DNA from: Halostella litorea
GTDB lineage: Archaea; Halobacteriota; Halobacteria; Halobacteriales; Natronoarchaeaceae
Reading direction: 5' to 3'
Length of the DNA stretch: 64,000 nt
Assembly: GCF_004785955.1 (NCBI RefSeq)
Contig: NZ_SJER01000001.1
Span: 186,001-250,000 of the forward strand
Part shown: positions 35,267 through 44,698 of the stretch, piece after piece
Layout of the letters: the number at the start of each line of letters is the position of its first letter
Position numbering within the stretch: the first letter of the stretch is position 1
Translations under genes and position numbers: made by a program
The notes under the pieces: model-generated
What the model was told of the DNA's origin: nothing
Database searches by the model: none
What the model saw: only the letters and a program-made list of their open reading frames with translations

Positions 35267-36322
35267 GTGTTTCGCTACCGGCTGTTCGGCATGGTGCCGG
35301 TCAGCCGCCGGACGACGGTCGAGACGATGGCCGACCCCGTCGTGTCCGTCGACGCCGACGGCACGGTCGTGGACAGCAACCCGGCCGCACAGCGCCTCTT
35401 CGGCGTCGACCGGCGACCCGTCGGGACCCACCTCTCCGAGTTCGCCCGCGACCACCCCGAGATCATCTCGCTGTACGAGCCGAACATGGAGCGGACCGAG
35501 GAGGTCAGCCTCGACGCCGACGGCCGGACCAGACACTTCTCCTTTCACCTCCGGCCGATCGAGCAGGGCGGCTCCGCCACCGGCTCGCTCATCGTCCTCC
35601 GGGAGGTGACCCGCCTGCGGGAGCGCGAACGCGAACTCGACCTACTCAAGCAGGTCTTCTCGCGCGTCTTCCGCCACAACATCCGGAACGAACTCACCGT
35701 GTTGAACGGGGAGGCGAGGGCGATAGCGGAACTGGACGAGTCGGGGACGTTCGCCGAGCCGACGGGGCGCATCCTCGTCTCGACGAACCAGTTACTCGCC
35801 CACGCGGAGAAGGCCATCAGCTTCCGGCGCGTGATCGACGCCGAGCCGACGGCCGTGCGCACGGACCTCGGGGCGGTGGCGGCCGAGCAGGTGCGGGCCG
35901 TCCGGACCGACTATCCGGACCTCAGTATCGAGACCGACCTGCCCGACGACGTCCACGTCGACTGTCACCCGGCCGTCGGGAAGGCCGTCCGGGAACTGCT
36001 GGACAACGCGGTCCGGCACCACCCGGGCGACGTCCGCGTCAGCGTGACCGTTCGACGGGACGGGGCGACGGGCACGCTCGTGGTAGCCGACGACGGGCCG
36101 GGGATCGACCCCCACGAGGTGGCGACGCTGGAGGCCAACGAGGAGTCCGACCTGCAACACGGCTCCGGTGTGGGGCTGTGGCTGGTCGACCTGATCGCCC
36201 GGAAGTGCGACGGGACGTTTACGATCGACGCCGACTCGCCGCTCGGCGGAACGCGGGCGAAGCTTTCGTTCCCGCTTGCGGCACCGGACGATGGGGAAAC
36301 CGACGCTGGGGCGGTGTCGTAG
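35267..36322 (+). CDS. histidine kinase, PAS-HisKA-HATPase part (after TAG)
   Basis: 351 residues if restarted at GTG 35267, which is nine bases after the TAG and in the same frame as the 7TM part. PAS-like domain (~20-115: MADPVVSVDADGTVVDSNPA), HisKA box FRHNIRNELTVLNGEA with the phosphoacceptor His, N box ELLDNAVRHH, G1 DDGPGIDPHE and G2 GSGVGLWLVDLIA. All catalytic motifs are intact, so a soluble kinase could still be made by reinitiation (a G-rich AGGGGGCGG precedes the GTG). No response regulator gene adjoins. It may be a pseudogene in this strain or a sequencing artefact. Confidence 0.85.
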   Translation: MFRYRLFGMVPVSRRTTVETMADPVVSVDADGTVVDSNPAAQRLFGVDRRPVGTHLSEFARDHPEIISLYEPNMERTEEVSLDADGRTRHFSFHLRPIEQGGSATGSLIVLREVTRLRERERELDLLKQVFSRVFRHNIRNELTVLNGEARAIAELDESGTFAEPTGRILVSTNQLLAHAEKAISFRRVIDAEPTAVRTDLGAVAAEQVRAVRTDYPDLSIETDLPDDVHVDCHPAVGKAVRELLDNAVRHHPGDVRVSVTVRRDGATGTLVVADDGPGIDPHEVATLEANEESDLQHGSGVGLWLVDLIARKCDGTFTIDADSPLGGTRAKLSFPLAAPDDGETDAGAVS

Positions 36323-36336
36323 CTCCCGCCGGTCGG

Positions 36337-36942
36337 TCAGAAGCCGCCCCTCGTGACGACGGCGTCGAGCGGCTTCCGGCCGTTTGGCTCCTCGTGGTCC
36401 CGGAGGTCGTCGGGCAGCGTGTCGGGGGACGCGCGCTCGCCGATGGCGACCATCACCTCCGCGACGTAGTCATCGGGCGCGTCGAGCGCGTCGCTCGCGG
36501 CCTCGTGGTCGAACCCGCCCATCGGGTGGACGACGAGGCCGCGCCGGGTGCCTTCCAGCGCGAGGTTCTCCCACGCCGCCCCGGCGTCGAACGAGTGCGA
36601 GGACAGCGAGCGCCCGTCGTCGCCGGTCGTCGTCGAAAACAGCACGGCGAGCACGGCGGCGTCGTCCGCCCACCGCCGGTTGGAGTCGTTCACGAACCCC
36701 CGGAACGTCTCCCAGGCCTCGTCGCCGCGCGCGGCGTACGCGAACCGCCACGGCTGGCTGTTTCGCGACGACGGGGCCCAGCGCGCCGCCTCGAACAGCG
36801 GAAGGTACTCCGACTCGGGCAGCGGCTCCCCCGTCATCGCGTACGCCGACCACCGGTTGACGAACAGCGGGTCTATCTCGTGTTCGGGCTCGCGGGTCGC
36901 CGCGACCGCCTCGCGGAGCGACCGCGTCTCGGTCCGTTCCAT
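36337..36942 (-). CDS. nitroreductase family protein
   Basis: 201 residues, typical of FMN-dependent nitroreductases. RSLREAVAATREPEHEIDP leads into VNRWSAYAMTGEPL, then FEAARWAPSSRNSQPWRF (classic APSxxNxQPW-like FMN phosphate/ring contact), DAAVLAVLFSTT and AGAAWENLALEGTRRGL; GGFDHEAASDAL precedes the C-terminal VMVAIG. Reduces nitro compounds, quinones or flavins with NAD(P)H. A GTATACT box (minus, 36966-36972) lies ~27 bases before ATG 36942. The gene ends 14 bases after the kinase stop, convergent. Confidence 0.92.
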   Translation of the reverse strand: MERTETRSLREAVAATREPEHEIDPLFVNRWSAYAMTGEPLPESEYLPLFEAARWAPSSRNSQPWRFAYAARGDEAWETFRGFVNDSNRRWADDAAVLAVLFSTTTGDDGRSLSSHSFDAGAAWENLALEGTRRGLVVHPMGGFDHEAASDALDAPDDYVAEVMVAIGERASPDTLPDDLRDHEEPNGRKPLDAVVTRGGF

Positions 36943-36965
36943 TACGGGGGAGTAGCCGCGGCCGA

Positions 36966-36972
36966 AGTATAC
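36966..36972 (-). promoter_or_regulatory. TATA-like box of the nitroreductase gene
   Basis: GTATACT on the minus strand, 24-30 bases upstream of ATG 36942; leaderless spacing. Confidence 0.45.
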
Positions 36973-37211
36973 GCGCTTCGTCCTCGGCAGTCCCGTCCGA
37001 CGGCCGGCGAGGGCGCGTACCGGTCCGTTCCGCCACAGAATGCGTCGAAACGAATCATGATTTTACGGTCTCGTTTTTAAAATATACTCGCGTATCGGGA
37101 CATACTCACGAAGCGATCCGGCCGATATCCCACACGTCCGAAAGAGGACACAAAAAGCCCGCTATTATACAGACGCACCTCCTTCGACGTGCCCTGAGTT
37201 GTCTCCCGTGT

Positions 37212-37448
37212 ATGGCTGAGAATCCAGACGGTCCCCACGAGCGGATCCCGGCGTGGGACGAGACGGCGGACGCGATGCTCGCCGACGTCGACTACGACGC
37301 CGACCTCGGAAAGCGGATGGCCGACGACGCGATCCGCGTCGCGAACGGCGAACTGTCCGAGGCGGAGTTCCACGAACGGTATCACGAGGAGGTGAAAGCG
37401 GAGTTCGGGCGGGACGACCGCCCGACGGACCCCGAGAACGATGACTGA
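37212..37448 (+). CDS. small acidic protein opening the DMSO-reductase-type operon
   Basis: 78 residues, strongly acidic, no TM or cysteine. Central segment YDADLGKRMADDAIRVANGE then SEAEFHERYHEEVKAEFG, the only patterned part. Overlaps dmsA by ATGACTGA (37441-37448), so the two are almost certainly co-translated. I recall similar small proteins in front of haloarchaeal molybdoenzyme genes; function unknown, perhaps a maturation or regulatory partner. The gap before it (36943-37211) holds TATA-like TTTTTAAAATATAC (37073-37086) and GCTATTATAC (37160-37169), the latter being about 45 bases before the ATG. Confidence 0.7.
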   Translation: MAENPDGPHERIPAWDETADAMLADVDYDADLGKRMADDAIRVANGELSEAEFHERYHEEVKAEFGRDDRPTDPENDD

Positions 37449-39933
37449 CGACAAGCTAACCGGACTCAGACGGGACGTCCTCAAGTCGGGGGCGGTCGCC
37501 GCCCTCGGCTTCGGCACCGGTGCGAGCGTGTTCTCGACGCTCGAAAGCGCCGGCGGCGACGCCGAGGCCAACCAGATCACGAGCTTCCTCGGCGAGGACC
37601 GCGTCGTCAAGACCGCGTGTTCGCCCAACTGTCGGGGGAAGTGTCCGCTGCGGGCGTTCGTCCGCGACGGGCAGGTCAAGAAGGTCCAGCCGCAGGTCCC
37701 CGAGGACGAACGCTACAAGCGCGGCTGCGTCCTCGGCCTCTCCCACACCCAGCGGGTGTACAACTCGACCCGGCTGAAGTACCCGATGAAGCGGGCCAGC
37801 TGGTCGCCGGACGACCCCCAGCCCGGCGCGCGCGGCGAGGGCGCGCAGTTCGAACGCATCGGCTGGGGTGAGGCGCTCGACCACATCGCCAACCAGATGG
37901 AGCGGGTCCGCGAGGAGTACGAGCCCCGCAGCGTCTACTTCGAGACCGGCTCCGGCGACTCGGGGCTCAGCGGCTCGATGCAGGCGAAGCTGTCGGACCT
38001 GTTCGGCGGCACGCAGATGTCGTGGTCCATCGACATCAACACCGGCCTCGGCTTCAGGCGGGTGACGGGGGCCGGCTACTTCAACGCCGAGACGAACTTC
38101 GGCGAGGACTGGCAGCACGCCAACACCGTCATCGTCTGGGGGTCGGACATCTTCGCGAGCAACTTACAGCAGGACGCGTCGATCCTCCTGGACGCCATCG
38201 AGAGCGGCGCGAAGCTCGTCGTCGTCGACCCCGTCTACACCGGGACGGCGTCGAAGGCCGACCTCTGGCTGCCGGTTCGGCCCGGGAAGGACCCCTACGT
38301 CGCGATGGCGATGATAGACACCGTGCTCTCCGAGGAGCTATACGACGCGGAGTTCCTGCGGGAGCGGACGCTCGCCCCAGCCCTCGTCCGCGAGGACGGT
38401 AATCTGCTGAAGACGGGCGACGTGTTCGCGGACGGCGACGACAGCACGCCGGTCGCGATGGACGCCCAGACTGGGGAGCCGGTCCCGCTCGAACCGGAAA
38501 CCTACGGCGAGTACGAGCTGTTCGGCGAGTACACGGTCGCGGGCGAGACCACGACGACCGGCCTGACGGAGCTCCGGCGTGAGGCCTCGAACCACCCGGC
38601 GGAGGAGGTCTCGGATCTGGCCGGCGTCCAGGCCGAGGACGTCCGGACGGCGGCGCGGTGGCTCGCCACCCGCGGCCCCGGCGGGATCGCCTCGGGCTAC
38701 GGCGTCGACCGCTACAAGTACGGCCACGCCTTCGGCCAGGCGTACGCCACGCTGTTGAGCCTGACGGGCGACTACGGCCGCCACGGGACGATCCACGCCT
38801 CGCACCCGAGCGGCAGCGGCTACAGTTCGGGTGACTTCTTCGCGACCGGCGATGACGCGGTCGGAACGTCGTCGCTGTACCAGTCGGACATCATCACGGC
38901 GATGGAGAGCGGGGACCCGTACCCGATCAAGATGATGTACGCGCAGGCGTCGAACTTCCTCGCCAACCAGCTGCCGAACCGGCAGCGCTGGCTCGACGCC
39001 GCCGAGAACCTGGACCTCATCGCCGTGGCGGACATGCACCACACGCCGACCGTCCAGCACGCCGACATCGTCCTCCCGGCGTCGCACTGGTTCACGCGGG
39101 AGGACGTCGTCGGCGGGTCCAACCACCCCCACGTCAGCTATCGCGAGCCCGCACACGAGCCGCTCTGGGAGGCGCGCGACGACTGGGACATCATCGTCGG
39201 GCTGGCCGAACGCCTCGGCTACGGGGACGAGTTCGTCGCCGACAAGAGCGAGGCGATCGAGGAGATAATCGGCCACGACGACCGCATCGACTACGACACG
39301 CTGGTCGAGCAGGGGACGGTCCACATCGACGACGACCCCGTGCTCTACCAGGGCGAGTTCAACACGCCGTCGGGGCGGCTCGAGATATACAAAGAGGACG
39401 CGCCGGTCGAGGACGGCGACGACCTCGACGAGGAGGTTTCCTTCGAGGTGCCGGTGCCGATAGAGAGCCGGACGGACGACGACTGGGAGAAGGCGGAGGA
39501 GTACCCGCTCACGTTCACGCAGAAACACTCGAAGTGGCGGATCCACTCCCAGTACGAGTACCAGCCCTGGCTGCGCGAGATAAACGACCAGCCCCAGCTC
39601 GACATCAATCCCAAGACCGCCAAGCGCCGCGGCATCGACGACGGGGACTACGTCCGCGTGTACAACGACCGCGGGGAGATGGTCGTGAAGGCGAAGTACA
39701 ACGACGGGATCAGGCCCGAGATGGTCAACACGGACCAGGGCTGGTGGGTGCGCGACTACGTGCAGGGCCACCACAACAACCTGACCCACATGGACGTCTG
39801 CGAGGCGACGGGGAACTTCGCGTTCTACGACACGCGCGTCGAGGTCGAACCCGCGCCCGACGACGTCGACACGAGCAAGTACACGTCGGACAACCCGCGC
39901 GGGGCGGACGCCGGCGCTGCCGGAGGTGATTAA
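37441..39933 (+). CDS. dmsA: DMSO-reductase-family molybdoenzyme, catalytic subunit
   Basis: 830 residues, exported by Tat (GLRRDVLKSGAVAALGFG, Arg10-Arg11). N-terminal [4Fe-4S] site Cys60-Cys64-Cys68-Cys95 (CSPNCRGKC...GC). Molybdopterin-binding regions: ETGSGDSG, VIVWGSDIFASNLQQ, VVVDPVYTGTASKADLWLPV and, in the C-terminal domain, HSKWRIHSQY plus RGIDDGDYVRVYND. Besides the four cluster cysteines only one cysteine (C-terminal VCEATG) is present, so a Cys-ligated enzyme (polysulfide, arsenate or periplasmic nitrate reductase type) is unlikely; Asp, Ser or Thr ligation fits DMSO/TMAO-type reductases. Substrate not proven. Followed by Fe-S, anchor and chaperone genes. Confidence 0.9.
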   Translation: MTDDKLTGLRRDVLKSGAVAALGFGTGASVFSTLESAGGDAEANQITSFLGEDRVVKTACSPNCRGKCPLRAFVRDGQVKKVQPQVPEDERYKRGCVLGLSHTQRVYNSTRLKYPMKRASWSPDDPQPGARGEGAQFERIGWGEALDHIANQMERVREEYEPRSVYFETGSGDSGLSGSMQAKLSDLFGGTQMSWSIDINTGLGFRRVTGAGYFNAETNFGEDWQHANTVIVWGSDIFASNLQQDASILLDAIESGAKLVVVDPVYTGTASKADLWLPVRPGKDPYVAMAMIDTVLSEELYDAEFLRERTLAPALVREDGNLLKTGDVFADGDDSTPVAMDAQTGEPVPLEPETYGEYELFGEYTVAGETTTTGLTELRREASNHPAEEVSDLAGVQAEDVRTAARWLATRGPGGIASGYGVDRYKYGHAFGQAYATLLSLTGDYGRHGTIHASHPSGSGYSSGDFFATGDDAVGTSSLYQSDIITAMESGDPYPIKMMYAQASNFLANQLPNRQRWLDAAENLDLIAVADMHHTPTVQHADIVLPASHWFTREDVVGGSNHPHVSYREPAHEPLWEARDDWDIIVGLAERLGYGDEFVADKSEAIEEIIGHDDRIDYDTLVEQGTVHIDDDPVLYQGEFNTPSGRLEIYKEDAPVEDGDDLDEEVSFEVPVPIESRTDDDWEKAEEYPLTFTQKHSKWRIHSQYEYQPWLREINDQPQLDINPKTAKRRGIDDGDYVRVYNDRGEMVVKAKYNDGIRPEMVNTDQGWWVRDYVQGHHNNLTHMDVCEATGNFAFYDTRVEVEPAPDDVDTSKYTSDNPRGADAGAAGGD

Positions 39934-39935
39934 CC

Positions 39936-40715
39936 GTGACCAACTACGGACTCGTCATCGACCAGGAGCGGTGTATCGGCTGTCAGACCTGCGCGGTGAC
40001 CTGCAAGCAGGAGAACAACGTCCCGATGGGGCAGTTCTGGAACCGCGTGCTGACGGAGGGCGGCGACCACATAGACACGCCCGAGGGCTCCTACCCCGAG
40101 GACGGGGAGACCGGCAACCTCGACATGCAGTACCAGCCGACGGCGTGCCAGCACTGCGAGAACGCGCCGTGCGTGAAGGTCTGTCCGGTCAACGCGACGT
40201 ACACCCGCGACGACGGCATCGTCGAGATAGACTACGACAAGTGCATCGGCTGCCGGTACTGCATGGCCGCCTGCCCGTACAACGCCCGCGTGTTCAACTG
40301 GGACGAGCCCGAACACCGCCCGGACGACGGGACGGGCGACGTCGCGGAGCGCCCGCAGGGCGTCGTCGAGAAGTGCACGTTCTGCAGCCACCGCGTCGAC
40401 GAGGGCCTCGACCCCGCCTGCGTCGTGAACTGTCCGGCCGACGCCCGCATCTTCGGCGACCTCGACGACGACAGCAGCACCGTCTCCGAGTACGTCGCCA
40501 ACTACAACACCGAACAGCTGCTCGAGGAGAAGGGGACGGACCCGAACACCTACTACGTCCAGGGGGAGATGACGCCCGGCCGGACGTGGACGAGCGACGA
40601 CCTGGAATCGGAACTCGACGATGACCCGTCGGCGGAGTCGGTGTCGGCCGACGACGCCGCCGGCGACGAGCCGGTGCCACACGTCCCGGCGGAGGCCGGC
40701 GGAGGTGACGACTGA
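39936..40715 (+). CDS. dmsB: four-cluster Fe-S electron-transfer subunit (DmsB-like)
   Basis: 259 residues from GTG 39936 (a GGAGGTGA Shine-Dalgarno at 39923-39930 supports it). Four ferredoxin-type cysteine clusters: CIGCQTCAVTC, CQHCENAPCVKVCP, CIGCRYCMAACP, and CTFCSHRVDEGLDPACVVNCP (split over residues ~148-170). The C-terminal ~60 residues are acidic. It relays electrons from the quinol-oxidising anchor to the molybdoenzyme. Overlaps dmsC by one base. Confidence 0.93.
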   Translation: MTNYGLVIDQERCIGCQTCAVTCKQENNVPMGQFWNRVLTEGGDHIDTPEGSYPEDGETGNLDMQYQPTACQHCENAPCVKVCPVNATYTRDDGIVEIDYDKCIGCRYCMAACPYNARVFNWDEPEHRPDDGTGDVAERPQGVVEKCTFCSHRVDEGLDPACVVNCPADARIFGDLDDDSSTVSEYVANYNTEQLLEEKGTDPNTYYVQGEMTPGRTWTSDDLESELDDDPSAESVSADDAAGDEPVPHVPAEAGGGDD

Positions 40716-42031
40716 TGAGCGAGTCGGCGGCCGAGACCGAACGCCGGAAGCCGGTCGTCCCCTCGTTCGGCACGCGGTGGAAGGCCTGGATCGGCGTCCT
40801 CGGCCTCCTCCTCGTCGTGGGGCTGGTCGCGTGGGCCTACCAGATACGCGAGGGGCTGGTGGTCACGGGGATGCGCAACGTGTTCTCGTGGGGGCTGTAC
40901 ATCATGCTGTTCGTCATGTTCGTCGGGCTGTCGGCGGGCGGACTCATCATCTCGAGCGCGCCGAAGTTCTTCCACTCGGACCGCTACGAGGGGTTCGCGC
41001 GCCTCGGCGTGCTGGTGAGCTTCGCGTGCATCGTCGTCGCGGGGCTGCTCATCCTCCCCGACATCGGTCGCCCGGAGCGGCTCTATCAGTTTTTCACCTC
41101 GCCGGACTTCCGGTCGCCGATGGTCTGGGACTTCGGCATCGTCATGCTGTACGGCGCGTTGAACCTCTGGTACCTCTGGCTGCTGACGCGCCGCGACCTG
41201 GCCGCACGCGGGTCGCGGTTCGCGCTGGGCGTCGAGGACACCGAGGCGGGCCGGGAGCGTGACCGCCGGCTGCTGTTCTGGACGGCCGCCGTCGCGCTGC
41301 CGGCGGCGGTCGCGCTCCACTCGGTCACCGGGTGGATCTTCGCGACGCAGGTCGGCCGGGGAGACTGGTTCAGCCCGCTGGTCGCGCCGGTGTTCATCGC
41401 GAAGGCGCTGGTCTCCGGGCTCGGTCTCCTGCTCGTGGTCGCCGTCCTCGTCGACCGCTACACCGAGTTCGAGGCCGACCGCGGTGAACTGACGAGCCTC
41501 GGGAAGATACTGGGCGTGTTCCTCGCGTTCCACGTCGTCTACCTGCTGGCGGCCGAACGCCTCCCGCACGCCTGGGCGAACCACTTCGGGTTCTGGGGGA
41601 TCACGAGCGAGTTCCTCGTCGGCGAGTCGGTGTACTTCTGGCTGTGGACGGGCCTCGGCGGGGCCGTCCCGCTCGCGCTGCTTGCGGTCCCGTCGCTCCG
41701 GAAGCGGATCCCGGTCATCTTCGCGGCGAGCGCCCTCGCGGTGTTCGGGACGCTGTTCGAGGGCGTCAGGCTGGTGTTCACCGGCTATCACAGCGTGAAC
41801 ATCGACGCCAGCCCGGGCATCCCCGTGGGCGGCGAGTATGCCGGCGTGACGACCGACATCTGGGCGACGTCGGGGAGCTACACGCCGACGCTGGTCGAGG
41901 TCGCCATCTCCCTCGGGATCGTCGCGCTGGGGGCCCTGATCGTGACCGTCGGGCTCCGCTACCTCCCCCTGCAGGAGCCGTCGACGGGGACGACGTACGC
42001 GACCGACGGGGGTGTCGACGAGCATGACTGA
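40715..42031 (+). CDS. NrfD/PsrC-type membrane anchor subunit
   Basis: 438 residues; ATG 40715 overlaps the upstream stop (TGATGA) with a GGAGGTG Shine-Dalgarno at 40700-40706. NrfD-type integral membrane protein with about ten helices: [21 protein letters not shown] in the first bundle, [19 protein letters not shown] at the start, then [18 protein letters not shown] and [19 protein letters not shown]. Oxidises menaquinol and passes electrons to the DmsB-like subunit; no heme ligand pattern. Standard DmsC is a different (DmsC-type) anchor, so this complex is of the NrfD/PsrC composition. Confidence 0.92.
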   Translation: MSESAAETERRKPVVPSFGTRWKAWIGVLGLLLVVGLVAWAYQIREGLVVTGMRNVFSWGLYIMLFVMFVGLSAGGLIISSAPKFFHSDRYEGFARLGVLVSFACIVVAGLLILPDIGRPERLYQFFTSPDFRSPMVWDFGIVMLYGALNLWYLWLLTRRDLAARGSRFALGVEDTEAGRERDRRLLFWTAAVALPAAVALHSVTGWIFATQVGRGDWFSPLVAPVFIAKALVSGLGLLLVVAVLVDRYTEFEADRGELTSLGKILGVFLAFHVVYLLAAERLPHAWANHFGFWGITSEFLVGESVYFWLWTGLGGAVPLALLAVPSLRKRIPVIFAASALAVFGTLFEGVRLVFTGYHSVNIDASPGIPVGGEYAGVTTDIWATSGSYTPTLVEVAISLGIVALGALIVTVGLRYLPLQEPSTGTTYATDGGVDEHD

Positions 42032-42602
42032 GGGGACGACCGCGACGGCCCGCGACGCCCGGGAACTCCCGCCGGCCGAGCGGCTTGCGGCGCTGGCCGT
42101 CTGCTGGCAGGAGCCGACCGCCGAACTCGTCGAGGCCGTCGACGCGGGCGCGTTCGGCGAGTCCGCCGACGGGGTCGACGAGCAGTCGCTCCGCGTGGAG
42201 TACACGCGGCTGTTCCTCGGCCCCGGCCCGGCGCAGTGTCCGCCCTACGAGAGCGTCTACCGGGACGCCGAGGAGGACGAGGCGGACGCGCTCGGCCCCG
42301 TGTACGGGCCGTCGACGCAGGCCGTCGCCCGCTGGTACGACGAGTACGACCTCCGGACCCGGGAGGAGTGGTCCGCGCCCCCCGACCACATCGCGACGGA
42401 ACTGGAGTTCGCCGCCACCCTGGCGGAGACCGAACCCGACCACCGGCTCGACCAGTTCCTCGACGAGCACCTCCGGCAGTGGGTCGACGAGTTCGCGGCC
42501 CGCGTGCGGGCAAACGACCCGAGCCCGTTCTACGAGCGGCTGCTCGACCGCACGGAACGGACGCTGTACGGGGCGGCCGGCTCCGACGGCGACACGGCGT
42601 GA
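42024..42602 (+). CDS. TorD/DmsD-family molybdoenzyme chaperone
   Basis: 192 residues from ATG 42024, which overlaps the anchor stop as ATGACTGA, the same arrangement as at the dmsA start (a GTG at 42012 is the alternative). TorD-family helices: [20 protein letters not shown] (core ...EYTRLF..G....PPYESVY) and [17 protein letters not shown]. Binds the Tat signal of the catalytic subunit and assists cofactor insertion. Confirms that the operon makes an exported molybdoenzyme. Its own start overlaps suggest tight stoichiometric coupling. Confidence 0.92.
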   Translation: MTEGTTATARDARELPPAERLAALAVCWQEPTAELVEAVDAGAFGESADGVDEQSLRVEYTRLFLGPGPAQCPPYESVYRDAEEDEADALGPVYGPSTQAVARWYDEYDLRTREEWSAPPDHIATELEFAATLAETEPDHRLDQFLDEHLRQWVDEFAARVRANDPSPFYERLLDRTERTLYGAAGSDGDTA

Positions 42603-42747
42603 CGCCGCCCGGGCCGCCGGCCCGCGTCCGGTAGGTCGCCGTCCGGTGTCGGCTCCGCGACGTCGAGTCTCCGCCGGGTTTTCGTCATCCTTCCTCGGAC
42701 TAATTTGTTCGGCTGTATTTTCAACCACAAGAGTATTCCCTCTCTGT

Positions 42748-43320
42748 ATGCTATGTCATCACGTGTTAGAGGAAGGGTCGTCCGCACCGAGGTTTTCCCT
42801 CCCGGGGTGTATCGACGGCGAGATGGCCGACTTCAGCCTGGACGAGACCCTCGCGCGGGACAGGGTCGCGTTGCTCGTGTTCTTCCCCTTCGATTTCAGC
42901 CCGGTCTGTACGAACGAACTGTGTGCGATCCGCGACGCCGAGTGGTTCCAGCTGACGCCGGAGATAGACGTGTGGGCCATCTCCGGGGACAGCGTCTACG
43001 CCCACCGGACGTTCGCCGAGAAGTACGATTTCAACTTTCCGCTGCTCAGCGACTGCGCCGGGCGCGTGGCCGAGTCGTACGACGTCTGCTACGAGGAGTG
43101 GGAGTCCCACGAGCGCATCCCCCAGCGTGCCGTCTTCGTCGTCGACTCCGATCGGACGATCCGCTACGCGTGGGCGACGGAGGACGCGTTCGAGAAGCCG
43201 GATTTCTTCCCCGTCAAACAGTCACTCGACGCGATAGCGGCCGAACGCGATCAGTTCGGCCCCCGGAACGTCGAACTGACCGTCGAGTACGGCGAGGGCC
43301 CCGACCAGTTCAGTTCGTAG
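42748..43320 (+). CDS. peroxiredoxin (AhpC/TSA family)
   Basis: 190 residues from ATG 42748 (MLCHHVLEEGSSAP); frame is open upstream but unrelated. Peroxidatic Cys54 in FPFDFSPVCTNELC, with a second Cys59 in the loop (FxFTPVCTxELC pattern of archaeal peroxiredoxins), then VWAISGDSVYAHRTFAEKY and PLLSDCAGRVAESY (third Cys). C-terminal region ERIPQRAVFVVDSDRTIRYAW. Reduces H2O2 and alkyl hydroperoxides. An AT-rich stretch before the start (42700-42730) probably contains the promoter. Position after an anaerobic-respiration operon may reflect oxidative-stress control (inference). Confidence 0.92.
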   Translation: MLCHHVLEEGSSAPRFSLPGCIDGEMADFSLDETLARDRVALLVFFPFDFSPVCTNELCAIRDAEWFQLTPEIDVWAISGDSVYAHRTFAEKYDFNFPLLSDCAGRVAESYDVCYEEWESHERIPQRAVFVVDSDRTIRYAWATEDAFEKPDFFPVKQSLDAIAAERDQFGPRNVELTVEYGEGPDQFSS

Positions 43321-43429
43321 CGGAGGGAGGATCGATCGCTTTCCAGCCCTGTCGGTCGTCGTGCCGCCACGGTAGCACCGACGGCAATGACCGAAGTGGG
43401 TTTCCGCTTTCCCGTCGTACCCGTCCCCG

Positions 43430-43987
43430 ATGTGGCCCTGGGGACACCTCGCTGCCGGCTACCTGCTGTGGACAGCCCTCGTACGCGAGCGCCGGTTCCG
43501 GCCGCCGACGGGTGCCGAGGCGGTCCTGCTCGCCGTCGGGACGCAGTTCCCTGACCTCGTCGACAAGCCGCTGGCCTGGTCGCTCGGTGTGCTCCCGAAC
43601 GGCCGGTCGCTCGCCCACTCGATGTTCGTCGCGGCGGCGGTCGTCGCGGTCGCCGTGGCGCTCGCTCGCCGTCGCGACCGTCCGGTTCTCGGGGTCGCCT
43701 TCGGCGTCGGGTACGGCGTCCACCTCGCCACCGACGCGCTGCCGACGCTCGCGGCGGGCCGGTACGCCGACCTCGCGTTTCTCGCGTGGCCGCTCCTGCC
43801 CGCCGTGGAGTACGACACCGACCCGAGCTTCGCCGCGCACTTCCTCGGCATCGAGCCGACGCCCCTGTTCCTGTTCGAGATCGGCCTCTCGGCGGTCGCG
43901 CTCGCCGTCTGGGTCCGCGACGGCACGCCCGGCGTCGACGCGCTCAGGGCGACGCTGGGCGGACTTCGAACCGCGATCACGGAGTGA
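43430..43987 (+). CDS. membrane-bound metal-dependent hydrolase, YdjM/DUF457-like
   Basis: 185 residues. MWPWGHLAAGYLLW with the N-terminal His, then QFPDLVDKPLAWSLG and GRSLAHSMFVAA, and YGVHLATDALPTLAAG, the metal-binding His/Asp pattern of YdjM/DUF457 membrane hydrolases; five TM helices. Homologues have no established substrate. On its own; downstream SHOCT and membrane genes are on the opposite strand. Confidence 0.85.
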   Translation: MWPWGHLAAGYLLWTALVRERRFRPPTGAEAVLLAVGTQFPDLVDKPLAWSLGVLPNGRSLAHSMFVAAAVVAVAVALARRRDRPVLGVAFGVGYGVHLATDALPTLAAGRYADLAFLAWPLLPAVEYDTDPSFAAHFLGIEPTPLFLFEIGLSAVALAVWVRDGTPGVDALRATLGGLRTAITE

Positions 43988-44030
43988 GGCATGGGACCAC
44001 CGGGGAGACTCGATCACCGACGCAGGTCGA

Positions 44031-44690
44031 TCAGCCGTCCGTCGCCGCCGTCCGCCGATACCCCTCGTACAGCGCCGGGAGCCCGAGCGGGAGCGCCAAC
44101 GCGCCGAACCCGAGGAGCGCGTACCCGCCCGCGGTCCGCCGGCGCACAGCGACCGCGGTCGCGGCGACGCCGAACCCGGCGATCGCGTACGCGAGGTTGC
44201 TCCAGAGCGGGTCGTACGAGGAGCAGTACAGCCAGCAGGCGAACGTGTAGGATGGCGCGTTCCAGGTCGGCGGGTGGAGCTTCGGCCAGAAGAACCGGCA
44301 GTACGTCGTCCACCCGAGCATCGCGAGGGCCGGGAGGCCGGCGAGCCACAGCGTCGACCCGAACCGGGCGTCGGCCCCGTAGCGCCGGTACCCGGCGAGA
44401 AACAGCGCGGGAAACCCGGCGACCCACAGCCAGATGCCGACCGTGTACGTCGCGGGCCAGTGTTCGATCCGGGGCTGTGTCACGGGCAGGCGCAGCGACG
44501 CCGGGAGCGTGGCCCAGGGGAAGGACGGGTCGGGGACGGGGTTCGTGAACAGCGCGAGGAGACAGAGGGCCGTCCCGAGGGCGAGCCCGTAGAGCGCCCA
44601 TCGCACGTACGCGGTCAGCCAGGCGGGGAACCCGGCGGGGGAGTGCGGGGTCCATCCGGAGTCGTGCACAGGGTCGCCGGTTTCGGTCAT
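44031..44690 (-). CDS. polytopic membrane protein, function unknown
   Basis: 219 residues with six to seven hydrophobic segments: YVRWALYGLALGTALCLLAL, YTVGIWLWVAGFPALFLAGY, TLWLAGLPALAMLGWTTY, LWSNLAYAIAGFGVAATAVA, and GYALLGFGALALPLGLPALY. Two cysteines (TYC, CWLYC) sit in or near the middle helices. No recognised family motif. The ATG at 44690 lies 8 bases after the stop of the SHOCT gene on the same strand, so the two are probably cotranscribed, upstream of or in response to the copper ATPase on the other side. Confidence 0.75.
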   Translation of the reverse strand: MTETGDPVHDSGWTPHSPAGFPAWLTAYVRWALYGLALGTALCLLALFTNPVPDPSFPWATLPASLRLPVTQPRIEHWPATYTVGIWLWVAGFPALFLAGYRRYGADARFGSTLWLAGLPALAMLGWTTYCRFFWPKLHPPTWNAPSYTFACWLYCSSYDPLWSNLAYAIAGFGVAATAVAVRRRTAGGYALLGFGALALPLGLPALYEGYRRTAATDG

Positions 44691-44698
44691 CGGTTCGG

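Noticed and set aside
37441-39933. Arsenate, polysulfide or nitrate reductase (Cys-ligated Mo)
   Set aside because: No cysteine exists in the ligand region of the catalytic subunit.
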